This document shows, in pieces, positions 21,082 through 32,199 of a DNA stretch of 64,000 nucleotides. Location of the stretch: assembly GCA_963971575.1 (NCBI GenBank), contig OZ020611.1, forward strand, positions 181,042,071 to 181,106,070, in the 5' to 3' direction. The notes below the pieces were generated by a model. The model saw only the letters and a list, made by a program, of their open reading frames with translations, ran no database searches and was not told the origin of the DNA. The stretch's first letter is position 1. Every line of letters starts with the position of its first letter. This DNA comes from Liopterus haemorrhoidalis. Lineage: Eukaryota; Arthropoda; Insecta; Coleoptera; Dytiscidae. A program made the translations under genes and the position numbers.

Positions 21082-21889
21082 CCATGAGTTCAAAAAGAAA
21101 TTACATAAGGATTGGCTGTAGAAAAATAAAATTATGTCTATTGCAAGCTTTATATAACAATTGACAAACGTTTAGGCACAGCCTTTGTAATCATTAAAAT
21201 TGTAAATTATTTTTAATTTTTTTAAAATTATATTGTTTTATTGGCCATTACTCTATACAACCATATTAGCGAACTAAATACAAATTTATATATTATATAC
21301 AATATTTTTTTTTTTTTGATTTTACAGGTATAGAAAAATAAACATAAAAAACTAAAGAAGCTGTTCAAAATGACTACCGTTTTCCTGCAGATACAAATTT
21401 ACTCGTCGTTTCATACTATTTAAAGCATTTATAAGAATTTGAGGAGTTATATTGGCACACTGTTCGGTAATTCTGTTTTGCAGTTCCTCGATATTCTTAA
21501 TAGGAGTCTTGTATACATTATTTTTCAGATAAGGGAATATAAAGTAATCTAAAATAGTAATAAATCAACACATCTTCTAAGTGCGCTGTAAAAATCTCCT
21601 TCAAGGAAAGCAGTATCTGGAAATTGTAGCCAAAATTCCTCTAAACATGACACCGCACTGTAAATCCATTCGCCGTTCACTCGAACACCATTTCGAAAAT
21701 ATGATTCAATCATAATTTTTTTGTGTTCTATTGTAAAAACCATTCTAATTTTAGCTTAATTGAATATTCAATAGAAACTTATGACAACAACAGTGCTGAC
21801 AGTTAATTAAATGACAGTTAAAGCATGCAGTACACATTATTTTATTTTTACATAGCCAACCCTTATGTAATTTATTTTTGAACTCATGG
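21082..21889 (-). mobile_element. Tc1/mariner-superfamily element, deletion derivative (808 bp)
   Basis: Inverted ends of about 60 bp begin CCATGAGTTCAAAAAGAAAT on the left and CCATGAGTTCAAAAATAAAT on the right read from the other strand. TA lies directly outside both. The interior carries transposase pieces on the minus strand with the middle missing. Confidence 0.85.
21352..21743 (-). pseudogene. Transposase with DUF4817-like HTH, core deleted
   Basis: From the minus ATG at 21743, MVFTIEHKKIMIESYFRNGV starts a region like the DUF4817 helix-turn-helix found at the N-terminus of one group of insect Tc1/mariner-superfamily transposases (compare WLQFPD). After a frameshift, the C-terminus reads FPYLKNNVYKTPIKNIEELQ, NRITEQCANITPQIL, then LQENGSHFEQLL and a stop. 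That matches the end of DDE transposases with a NGGHFEHLL terminus. The catalytic core between them is missing. Domain names are from memory of the family pattern. Confidence 0.7.
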
Positions 21890-21894
21890 TACTT

Positions 21895-22995
21895 AATAAT
21901 TAAATCCTTATCGTACCTGTATTTCTAACGGTTATTTGTTTGATTCTATTTGACTGGCAGTGTTACTATTATCTGGATTATAGTGCACTTGTGTACAGTA
22001 TGCAAATACTATATTGACTTTTAACTTGACTTGATTTTTTTCATTCATTTCATCTCAATGTAATATGAAAGTGGTTATGAAACATTGGAATTATAATTGT
22101 TTTGCTTGGGTTTTACTTTTGTAATCAAGTCTTAATTGCTTTTTTAACATTGAGTTTTGAATCATAGTGTCATAACGATTTATTAACGAGAAATACATTT
22201 TCTATACGACAGACTAAAAAATACAGAGGGTTCCATTAAATGTAATTTTTTTAATAGCTCGCTTATTTGATATTCAATTGTTTTTTAATTTAATATTTTT
22301 GTCTGCAGGGTAAAATATTTAATGCTTTCCAATTTAAACTGCTTTGTAATTCTTAGAATAAAGAAGTGCTTAAACAGTTTCCAAGAACACCCTCTTTAGT
22401 GTTGTCAAACGGCTGTACCTAGAGTACTGTAAGTGGATATGTATATACAGTATAGAAAAATACTCAGATATCGAAAAAACATATACATATATACTTTTAT
22501 ATCGAACGGAGCCGTCGTTCATAGCAATTTAATATACAACAAATTATTTATGCGCTTTACCGATTACCATTTAGTCCAGAGTAAAAGTGTTTTAATATCA
22601 AATTCTCTGTACTATAGATTGTCAATTTTCATTAAATAGTGGTCCAGTGCCGAGAAATCAGTATCAGTTAATGTTATATTAATTGATGTAAATACCAACG
22701 GCTCTTTGACAGCGCACCAATATTCCATAACATGCAGGTTAAAAGCAACTTTTTAGTAGATAATAGAAATATTGAAGTTTTTTTAATAATAATCATTTTA
22801 ATTTCAGATAAAATCATATTTGCTTGCTTTAAAGATAGTGGGAGAAAATAATTTTCATATTTTTTATAACCATAGTTTGATCCGACAGAAAATTATCTAG
22901 TATTTCGCTTATTGAAATCGAAAAAAAATAATCTTTCGCAAATTTACGTTACGTTTAAGTTATTTAAGCAATTTACGAACAGTTAACCGGTAGTG
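21895..22995. other. No gene recognised
   Basis: AT-rich DNA without a supported frame. Confidence 0.4.
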
Positions 22996-22999
22996 CAGT

Positions 23000-23056
23000 G
23001 TCACTTTTACTGATTAGGCAGTTAAAGTGACATTTTAGTGCCTAAGCAGTAAAAGT
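23000..23056. repeat. Overlapping alternative hairpins
   Basis: GTCACTTTTACTG (23000-23012) pairs with CAGTTAAAGTGAC (23019-23031) with one mismatch. ACTTTTACTGATTAGGCA (23003-23020) pairs with TGCCTAAGCAGTAAAAGT (23039-23056) with one mismatch. The two hairpins share a left arm and cannot form together. Confidence 0.8.
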
Positions 23057-23059
23057 AGT

Positions 23060-24005
23060 TTCTAGGGAAATAACACTTATTTGGAATAAATTTGAAATAT
23101 GATATTTAGTTGAAAAATGCGAGTTTAATAAAATTTAATAGTATAAGTCTTGGTGCATCCATAACTTTGTGTAGGAGAAGAATTTCTTCTTTACTACACA
23201 CTATACAATTTATTAATTTAAATAACCTGTACCGGTCAAAGTTACTATTTATATAAAAAAAAACAACCACGTAAAAATACTGTTGGAATCGACAGCTATG
23301 TTACAAAATATTTTAAATGATAACAAAATTACAGTAATTTTTAATAATCGGCGAAAAAATTATATGTTTAACATGGCAGAAATGAAATTTTGAAGCCTTA
23401 TAGACCTCCAGCCATGACAGTAAAACTGCAACTTTTCTGCCTAGTTAAACAAATAACTAGTACATAATATTTTAATGTCACCCGCCAACTTAAAAATATA
23501 TCATAGAAAACAGTTAAAACCTAGAAACATAACACAGAAAACAAAATAAGTCGGAATTTTCACTTTCCGATACTGTGTGAAATTGATGACAAAAACTGAG
23601 ACTGAATATAAAATAAACACCAGTGAAAAAACACCTTCTTTTGTCTACGTCAGTTTTTTTATTTTTTTATTTACATATTTATTTTATTTTACATTTCTTT
23701 TATTTTTAATTTCTTGTTTACGATTTCATTATTGTCTCCACAAGATACTTCGTATCTTTTATGACAGCATTTTTATCATGTGTATTTACCGATAAATTGA
23801 TAAATATAGCAAGCACGAAAAAAAAAATGGAAATAGAAGAACGCAAATGAACTGTTAACTTACTTTTATTTCGGAGCTAGTTTAAATAAAAAAAAAATGA
23901 ATTTCAGTAAATGAGAAAACATATTATTACGTATTTATAACTACTATAGAATAAATAACTATTAATTTCTGGAAACATGTGACAAATAAAACAACACTAA
24001 GTTCA
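23060..24005. other. No gene recognised
   Basis: AT-rich DNA; T-rich at 23640-23720. No supported feature. Confidence 0.4.
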
Positions 24006-24009
24006 AATG

Positions 24010-24125
24010 TATATGTTACTAAACGGCCAATTATGTGGATCCGAAACATGGATACTCAGTAAAATAGACTAGGAAAGTTTTCATACATTCGAAAGAAAGG
24101 TACTCAAAAAGATTTTATATTTTAA
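24010..24125 (+). pseudogene. RTE-like LINE fragment, post-RT region
   Basis: The frame reads GSETWILSKID, a stop, then ESFHTFERKVLKKILYF. This resembles the GSETWTL...FERKVLRKI block after the reverse transcriptase core in RTE-like LINEs. Only about 35 residues with a stop remain. Confidence 0.6.
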
Positions 24126-24129
24126 TTGA

Positions 24130-26155
24130 CTTAATATTTTCAATAAACTTAAAATAAAAGAAAAAATAGTCTATAAAAATTGCGTTCAATACTACCAACA
24201 AGGTTAAAGAACAGTTTACTTGGACAGAAGTGGACTTTATAAATTAAATGGTTCTTGCAATTCTGCATAGACGAGACAAGCAGGTCTTTCAACACTAGGA
24301 ATTCCGAACATAAAAAGTCTATTTTAAAACTCAAAACCTTTTCTACCATTGCCGAATATCTTTTCAATGAAAAGTCATTAATATATCATGGGCTAACTGC
24401 GAAAAGTGACCAAGTCACATATTGGGGGCGTTATGTTGGTGACTGGTTAGAAATACTAAAATTGATGCTCAAGAAAACGACAATTTTGATCGTGAAGTAA
24501 ACATGGAATGACATTTGCATGGAGGTTAAGTCATATAGTAGTAGAATATCTAGGTAGTAGAACGTCTGGGTGTGAAACCGAACGTATTTCAACTAAATAA
24601 ATGGATAATCTAAATAATAAATGCAGAAGAGGCAAGCTTAATATTTGAAGCAAATATTATAGAACGTAATGTATAGAACATAATAATTGAATTTCATATA
24701 CATTTTAAGTTTAGATTTAACAATACTTTATTAAAATTATATAGGTATTTAGGTATTTACCTATTATGGGACACAAAATGAGAAAATACCTGAAAGTGAA
24801 AATTATTTCGAAGCAGTAATACCATGATTTAATTCTAATATATTTAAAAACCAAATGAAAACAACTGCATTCAAATATGACTTTTCAACCCTACCACACT
24901 TATTCATTCCAGTCGTTCAACCTCAATTCATCGAATGAGTAGGATGAATAGAATGAGAATATTGTCCCAACAAAACGTATAATCTGATTAAACCTAAACC
25001 AGAATTGGTACAACAAAGCGCATCTATTGGCTAAGTTAAGAAAATTGCATTTTAAATTCAGGTTCTTCCCAAAAATTTTAAAATAATGCCAAAGTTACTT
25101 TATAGGATTTAAACAGTACTATTTATTAGCCATGGAAGCAAATACAATATAAAAAGAAATATAATACTTACCATTTTTTTATTTTTATTTTTAGCTAAAA
25201 AATAGTACTTTTTAATTTTTAGTGCCGAATAATACATATTAAACTACTTAGTCAATAGTTAAAAACGGTAATAAAATGTAAAATATGTAATAATCACTTT
25301 AATCACGAGTAAAGTTACTTAAATAAGACATAAAGAAGAAAGTTAACATAAAAAAAAAAAACTAACCCACCTCATTTTCTTATTCAGCTTCTGAAGATGT
25401 TGTTTCGGGAATAGCGTTCCTCTACAATTTATCGGTGAATTGTACCATAAATGATATTCTAAAGGTATCACGTCAGTTTTACATAACATTTACCAAATTT
25501 GCTGTTTTCATTTCAGAAATAGGCAAAAGTCCTTTACATAAATTGATTAATTCTGTAGGTACATTATCATTTAAAAGTCTACCTATTACATTTTTAAAGG
25601 TCTAAATTTTTCCTACCATAGATGTGGTAATTTGCATTGGCTTGGTTAAAAAATGCCAAAATCATAAAATCTGGATTTGGTCTCTTTTCGATACGCCCAG
25701 GATATATCTTCGATCCAATTCTAAATGTTAGCAGAAAATGCTTCAAGCTAAATCTATTAGAAACCCACTAGCTTAACTAACATAAAATTAAGAAACATAT
25801 TGTAAATTACATCACCGATAAGTTGATTAGGTTAATTTTTAATAATTACATCTAATACGAAATTTTTGTATTACCTGGACTAATTATTATGTTATGTGAA
25901 ATTAGTGTAGTATCAGTTAAAAAAGAAACTAGTGAAACGTACCAAAATGAACTCAATTAATAATAAATTATCTATTCAGAAAGATATATGGATAAGTGAA
26001 GGTAAAGGAAAATTTAAACGAATTCCGAACTGAAACACAAGATTCAGGATACTGTTATTGTAAACTCTGTAAGGTTGACTAAACGAAGCTGGATGGCTAT
26101 TTAATCAAATTATAAGTTAATATTCTAATTAAAAAAATCTTCAAATATTTCATTT
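24130..26155. other. No gene recognised
   Basis: AT-rich DNA. 24200-24500 might continue the LINE fragment, but I could not follow the frame. Confidence 0.35.
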
Positions 26156-26160
26156 AAAAA

Positions 26161-26440
26161 ATCCAAAAGGAAGCCCAAGACTCGAAAAGACAGTGTTCAT
26201 TCAAATATAAGAATCATGAGCATTAACAACTGGCGAGAATTAGCAAAGGAAAGAAGATATTGAAGGTACGAGATTAATGGGATGATTATCTAGAAGATAG
26301 GATAGCCAATGATGATGAACTCGCTTCTTATGTTCTTCAGAAAAACTTGTAGCTACCATTGGTAAAATGTCATTTTCAAATTTACGCTTTCTTAAAGAAA
26401 GTAATTATAATTCTGTAAAATGCAGTGTTATCAATTATAT
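26161..26440 (+). mobile_element. RTE-like LINE 3' tail, copy 1
   Basis: A degraded tail of the GRPK...NWRELA..R type is visible (INNWRELAKERRYW), followed by GATGATGAAC and a conserved non-coding stretch with CTTTCTTAAAGAAAGTAA. It is directly repeated at 26826-27100. Confidence 0.6.
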
Positions 26441-26481
26441 TTGGTACAATTTTCTTATATACATGTTTGGATCAGAACTAA

Positions 26482-26641
26482 TTGTTGGTGGTCCCTTGTA
26501 ATAATGTAACGATAGCAACTATAATATGATGACATATATGTGATAGATTGTAAATAGACGTCGTAATAAATGCTGGCGTGTGCTTGAATCTGTGTGTTTT
26601 AATTGATATTATTAAAAACGCTAGAAACCGTTTACATACAT
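26482..26641 (+). mobile_element. Possible solo LTR
   Basis: The segment opens TGTTGGTGGTCCCTTG, has AATAAATGCTGG near 26565 as a possible polyadenylation signal, and could end at TTTACATACA. No target duplication was seen. It lies between the two LINE-tail copies. Confidence 0.25.
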
Positions 26642-26825
26642 ATACTTTTGCAACAAAATGTCTTCCGTCCTATTATTTCTTTGAAAATCCACATAAAAAA
26701 AAGTAGATCCTTGGTTCGAAGAAAGCGCGAAAAATTCATTTTTCGGAAAGTCCTGTACAAATATATCATGGCATATATAAAAGTATCTAAGCAGTGCCTA
26801 TCTAAAATTTTAAAAAATAAATAAA

Positions 26826-27100
26826 ATAACCAAAGGACGACCAAAACTCAGAAAGAAGTATAGTGTTAAGTCAGATGACTCATGAGCAATAACAACTGGC
26901 GAGAACTGGCCAAGGACAGAAGAGATTAGAGGTATGTGATTATTCAGCAAAGATAAGAGAGCCATTGATGATGATGATGAACTTGTCTTTTAGGATCATC
27001 ATGGAAAGTTGTAGTTACCATTTGTAAGATGGCTTTTGCAGATTTGCTCTTTCTTAAAGAAAGTAACTGCGAATCTGTAAAAGGCAGTTTTATGTATTAT
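26826..27100 (+). mobile_element. RTE-like LINE 3' tail, copy 2
   Basis: The coding remnant reads KGRPKTQKEV, then SNNNWRELAKDRRD, followed by (GAT)n and GCTCTTTCTTAAAGAAAGTA. It is homologous along its length to 26161-26440 in the same orientation. GRPK and NWRELA match the C-terminal signature of RTE-like LINEs. Confidence 0.65.
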
Positions 27101-27104
27101 ATGT

Positions 27105-29270
27105 AAGATGCATTTGTCTTAAAGATAGGATTACCAGACATCCTACTTTCACAATAAAAGTCCTGCATCCTACTATTAAATTCCTTTTAAAATCCTCCTA
27201 GAAAATCATAAACTTTTTATTTTATTCCCCCGATCATCTATATCTCCTACTGAAACAACTTTTTTATCTGGAAACCTTACTTAAAGAGTCTCAGAAAAGA
27301 AATTAATTAAATGTTATTAGATCATAAAGATTCAACATTTTGCTTTTGTCATGTCGTGTGACAGTCAGATATTTTCTTCTCAATTGGTGCACTCAGCATT
27401 CTTTGCTAAAATGAAATTTGTCGTCAAGTGTCGATGGTAACAGAATGAAACATTACTTACCCAAGAAGCATAGTGCAAGATGCACCACAACCCACACCAA
27501 CAAAACACTGCAAGATGTCATTGTGTCAGTCTCCAATCTTCACTTAACGGAAATGACTTCTTCCAAGAAACCAATCAGACATCGCGTAACAAGATTTTCC
27601 TTCAAACCTATTTCATTAAACTACCACCTATTCGTTAATTTTCAACTGAAACTGCTACGTTTACTAAATTCAATTGTATTTAGAGATTACTGTCTTTAAA
27701 CTGTGTTTATTTTAGCAAAGAATAACAAGTAGGGAAATTAAGAATAGTGAGAAATATTTAGTTAAAGTTTCACCAAAATTCTCCAAAAATTATATTTTAA
27801 ACACAATATTTTCACACTTTTTTAATCTATATTCACTGCTCCTTTCTGGTTAACACTTTTTATTTTTCTAAAATTAAGTTTATTGTAATTTTTGTTTATT
27901 ATCTTTCTCTGGTTCACTGTAAGAACGAATTGTTTATCCCAGTTTTTAAATTTCCACTGAGATTTTATTACCCTTTTTTATGTAAATTTGAATTAATTAC
28001 TGCCTTACTGTACTGTATCACGAATGGTATAGCAACTTTGCAACTCCGTGACACGCACGATATTTTCACACAAGTTTAATTAAATTTATTAATTATATTT
28101 TAAAATTAACACACGTTTGTGACAGAAATTTTAATATACGATCTATACAGAGATTACGAGATATATCCTTTAAATTATCCTTACAGGGGTACACTTAATT
28201 TATATATTAATCCTGGCCTAAAAATTTACTAATAACACTTAAATTTAATTTTCACAACGAACTATACTAATTAAAATTCTAGTCCGTTTTTTTTTTTTAT
28301 ATAAAAATTTAAAAAAAAACAGAATGTTTTTTATTCTCAATTAACCCTTTTATTAAGCAAAACTCATTAAATTATGTAAATGTTTCATGGTAAAATATTC
28401 TTCAGTTTGCGGTAGGTATAATGCGTACGCTCCGTACGAACATGAAGTGGAAAGGCGCGCGACGTCGACGTTACCCTCTCGACAATTCGCGAGTGACTGA
28501 GGTCCGCACAGCGAGAGTATTGCCAACCCCGAGATTGAGCAGCCGTCGTGACGCCCTCACGTTCTCACTACTGACATCACAATCATGGATCGTGGACCAA
28601 ACACACCCTACATGCATTCCAGATTTTTGGATTCTTTTCTTTAATGGTGTTGAATGAGAATGTCTGATTGAAAAGAATAATTTGTCGAAGGAATTGGACG
28701 TGATTTTCTCTGTAACTACAGAATGATGCTTAAGAACATAATTGTAATACTTTGCTAGAATTGTAGCATTGTTTGACGATTGTTCATCCTTAACAACTGA
28801 TGATTATTTCATTACAAGCAATGGCACAAACTATAGTGAGTCATCAATAACCCAAATGATTGTCTAAATGATTTTCTTCCATTATAACTTGCCCTAAGTG
28901 ACGTCAATTGCTGATGGTGAATGCCATCTAAATTGAGATATACTGTCTCCAAGTTGGCCTTATAGTATAACCTTTAAGGATGCCGCAAAAGATTCCACTG
29001 TGCTGTAATATGAGAACGATATAGAGAACATTAATTCAAACGCATCAAAGTAAACCCAAATGACGTTTATATATTTATATGAACTTACTAAGTTACTGCA
29101 AACAAAAAATACGACCCAGAATTAAATTGGGGAGAGTACCAATGTCTCATTTCAGAAAGATCTGGGCAAATCGTAATACCTGCTCGTAAAAATGTAAAAA
29201 TCTCTCTCGCCAATAGTCTTCATTTTCCAATCTTTTCAGAAAGAAATAGTCCACTTTTCCGCAGCATTAA
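27105..29270. other. No gene recognised; GC-rich patch 28415-28620
   Basis: Mostly AT-rich. The patch at 28415-28620 is CpG-rich (GCGCGCGACGTCGACG and similar) and open for about 78 codons on the plus strand, but the translation resembles nothing I know. It could be a promoter or 5' exon or an LTR piece. Confidence 0.3.
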
Positions 29271-29279
29271 CTTCGGAAA

Positions 29280-29560
29280 CATGAACTATTCGTTAAAATA
29301 GTAAAAACAATTGAAGTATTCAAAATGTGCTATTGGAAAAGAATGATGAGAATACATTACAAATTTCGATCCTCGAGGTATCAAACAGACAATGAGACTA
29401 TCTTCAATTGTATATGATCGCACCCTTGGATTCTTGGATCACATGGCCATGGAATGAAAACTTAGATAAGCCAACTGTCTAAAAAAAGTCGAAGGAAAAA
29501 GAAGACGGGGCAAATCAGAACTGTATAATGTCACGACAAATGTGGTTGCTTATGGAGCGA
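29280..29560 (+). pseudogene. RTE-like LINE fragment, post-RT region
   Basis: The frame VKTIEVFKMCYWKRMMRIHY resembles the block I.AFEMWCYRRMLRI.W in RTE-like LINEs. Later KSRRKKKTGQ resembles the basic GKR.RGR.R tail. Frames are broken several times. Plus orientation. Confidence 0.6.
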
Positions 29561-29644
29561 GTTTCGTTATTGAGCACGATTCGATTCGATTGATCTCAAA
29601 GCGATTGATCACAATTCACCTAATAGACGTAATAGAAGATGATA

Positions 29645-30020
29645 ACTAGGTTGCTACTTTTTTAAGTTCATTTATTACTATTCTATTACATCTATCACTG
29701 GAGATCAATTGTGTATGTATAACATTTTTTTTATTTATAGCTTAATTTATTGATTTTAATATAGACCTTAGCAATTTAGATGGGCTGTGATAGACGCAAG
29801 TAGCCATCATTGCTGTGCCAAAAAATTTAAGTAACTAACTGACTTGCTGGAGATAAAAAATATCGAGAGTAATTGTAGGGAGGCATAAGTTAAAAAGGTG
29901 ATGTAAGAAAAGTGGAATAAATAATTATTTTTTTTTTTGTTCAGTTGAAGGTCAAGAAGACGAGGTGAATTAAGGGAAGCTTATATTCAGCAGTGGACCT
30001 TAACTGAAAAAGAAGAAGAG
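29645..30020. other. No gene recognised
   Basis: AT-rich DNA without a supported feature. Confidence 0.4.
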
Positions 30021-30022
30021 GA

Positions 30023-30215
30023 ATGCTGCTTTTAAAAAACGTGTGATTCGAAAAAAAAAATGTCAGAGTAAACCATGGAAGAAAAAGATACGGCATAAAG
30101 CAAAAACGCCGAAATATACGGCATGTTAAAGATAATGCATCAAAATCGGAAAAAAAACTGTTTATTACCGTCACTTTTGATAATTCAGCAAGTTTAAAGA
30201 ATTTGTTTGAATTGT
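30023..30215. repeat. Unclassified dispersed repeat, copy 1
   Basis: ACGTGTGATTCGAAAAAA, GATACGGCA, AAACTGTTTATTACCGTCA and CAGCAAGTTTAAAGAATTTG occur in the same order, orientation and approximate spacing at 46484-46645. The family is unknown. The two copies diverge in their right flanks near the same point. Confidence 0.7.
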
Positions 30216-30445
30216 GGGACGTATTCATCTGAACGATTTTATGCGACCCACCAGTGAGAAAATATAACATTTATTTTTCTTATCCAGTTTAGCCAACAAA
30301 TTACTGCCGCGCTGCTTTAGGGTTCTTACACACTAGGCGTCTTTATTCTGACGTAAATACATGTAAACCGGCGTAAACAAGAACTTTATATCGTAAAAAA
30401 TAGAAATTATAAAAGGAAGTATGGCCCGTCAAAAAAATGTTGTTA

Positions 30446-31172
30446 CGAGGGTTGCCTCTTATATTTCGGGATTGCGCTAAACTGTGCTGCCATCTGGCAA
30501 CAGACGCTTCTATCATAAAGTTTGATATTTGTGATGGTATACGTACTCTGAACGTTTAGACGTACGAGCGCTAATTTTATTGTTTACAGTAACTTGAAAA
30601 AAATCATCTCGGCTAAAAATGGAATTAAATCTTGAACATTTTCGAGCGATTATTTTTTACAACTATCGACGAGGATTAACCCAACAACAGTGCATCGATG
30701 AACTTCATACGACTTTTGGCGATGAAGCACCATCAAGGACTACTGTTTATCGATGTTCTGCCGACTTCAATCGTGGCCGTAGTTCGCTTAAGGACAAATT
30801 TCGTAAAGATCGTCCAAAATTGCTTGTTGTTCCCGAAAACATTGATACTGTGTGTGAACTGGTACTGCAAGATCGTCATGTGACTTATCGTGAGATTAAG
30901 GTATCCTTGGGCATTAGTGGGACTAGCATACATTCACTATTGCATGAACATTTGTCTGTTAAAAAGTTTTATTCGCTTTGGATCCCATATAATTTGACAA
31001 TCGCAGTGGATAAGCCTCAATCAGAGTGGAAAAAAATCTTCTGAAATTGGTTCAAACGCATGCAAAAGTGTATTAATCTTTATGGAGAATATTTTGAAAA
31101 ACAATTAAACCACTTTAGTTGATAAATAATTGTTTTGGATCTCAAATCACGAAATATAAAAGGCAACCCTCG
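30446..31172 (+). mobile_element. mariner-like element, internal deletion derivative (727 bp)
   Basis: Ends CGAGGGTTGCCTCTTATATT and, from the other strand, CGAGGGTTGCCTTTTATATT are inverted over about 28 bp, each flanked by TA. It is about half of full length. Flanking GGCCCGTC (left) and GGCCCAC (right) resemble each other, so the mariner may have landed inside a hAT-like element whose right end lies at about 31253. Confidence 0.9.
30619..31122 (+). pseudogene. mariner transposase lacking catalytic core
   Basis: From ATG 30619 the protein begins MELNLEHFRAIIFYNYRRGL and keeps both helix-turn-helix regions: YRRGLTQQQCIDELHTTFGD, and near residue 95 VTYREIKVSLGISGTSIHSL. It then reaches WIPYNLTIA, the family's linker (WVPHEL) motif. 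The frame goes straight into the C-terminus with one in-frame TGA (31042-31044), followed by NWFKRMQKCINLYGEYFEKQ and a stop at 31120-31122. The D,D34D core is deleted. The surviving 141-residue open frame is mostly DNA-binding domain, so a repressor-like peptide is conceivable but unproven. Confidence 0.85.
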
Positions 31173-31177
31173 TACTA

Positions 31178-31253
31178 AATGAGGCCCACAAAATAAAAAT
31201 TTAAAAAAAAGACTAAATGCGGCCCGCGTCTCGTAAAAGATTTCCGACTCCTG
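31178..31253. mobile_element. hAT-like right terminus
   Basis: ATGCGGCCCGCGTCTCGTAA and TTTCCGACTCCTG resemble the outer end of a hAT MITE. It lies just beyond the mariner, and a left partner was not identified. Confidence 0.4.
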
Positions 31254-31259
31254 ATTTAG

Positions 31260-32190
31260 ATCAATTAACTGAACTATTCATGAAGGCGGTGTTAATATAT
31301 CCCATCTTGTTTAGTTTATAAATTTAATATTTTATATATTTGAGTTCTCTGAGTTTATTGATCTTGTCCAAAATTTTTTTCTAGTACTCGTACCTCCATG
31401 CCATCGAGAACTTCTGTCGTCTATATTTCCTGCGGCCTCGTTTTTTATTTTATTTTCGGTTAAAGCTTGGAGCCGTATATTAGTATGCTTTCTTATATAA
31501 TTTTAAGTAGCCTAACATTGGTTGACTTAGTTATGATCTTCATTGTAGAGAATTTATTTGTCCTATTACTGCCCATCATAGTTCCGCCCGTTTTCTTACA
31601 AGCACTATTTAGCGCAACTGTGCAAATTCCACTTTTTCAGTACCACGAAATTATCTAAATATAAATAACTCAAAAACATTTAACGTGAAAATATAATCAC
31701 AGTCAAACGCTAAATTTCCCGTTAAAAATAATATCCATATTAATTCCCACGACATCCGAAATGTTTACAACACAAATTAAATTAAAAACGTCCCGGTAAT
31801 AGTTGCAAAAAACTAGACAAGTGTTCAGTTAAAATTATAAATTTAACATCCCATTACTGCATTTTGGAATTACTGATTCATACAAAATACACAGTGACAG
31901 CATACAAGGAGAGAATAAATGAGAGGTTATTAGGACTGTCATTTAAAAATGTGACTGCGTTAAAAATTTGAAGACTCTCGATGTTAATGTTTATACTGAA
32001 TTTTAAAGGTATTTTGGAGTTACAGTATGAAAAATGAAATATGATTTTTTAGTAACTTTCTTCTGCATACTTTTTTCTTTTGTGTGTAGCATTTCTTTTA
32101 TAAATTATTATTATCATTAATCTATTGTTTGGGATTTACACGCAGATTTTTTATAGGTTTATATAAATATTTTTCACAGTTCAGTTATCT
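31260..32190. other. No gene recognised
   Basis: AT-rich DNA without a supported feature. Confidence 0.4.
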
Positions 32191-32199
32191 GAATAAATC

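Noticed and set aside
29941..30270. 109-residue minus-strand protein
   Set aside because: It spans an unclassified dispersed repeat, is T-rich and hydrophobic, and matches no family; the homologous copy at 46484 does not keep the frame.
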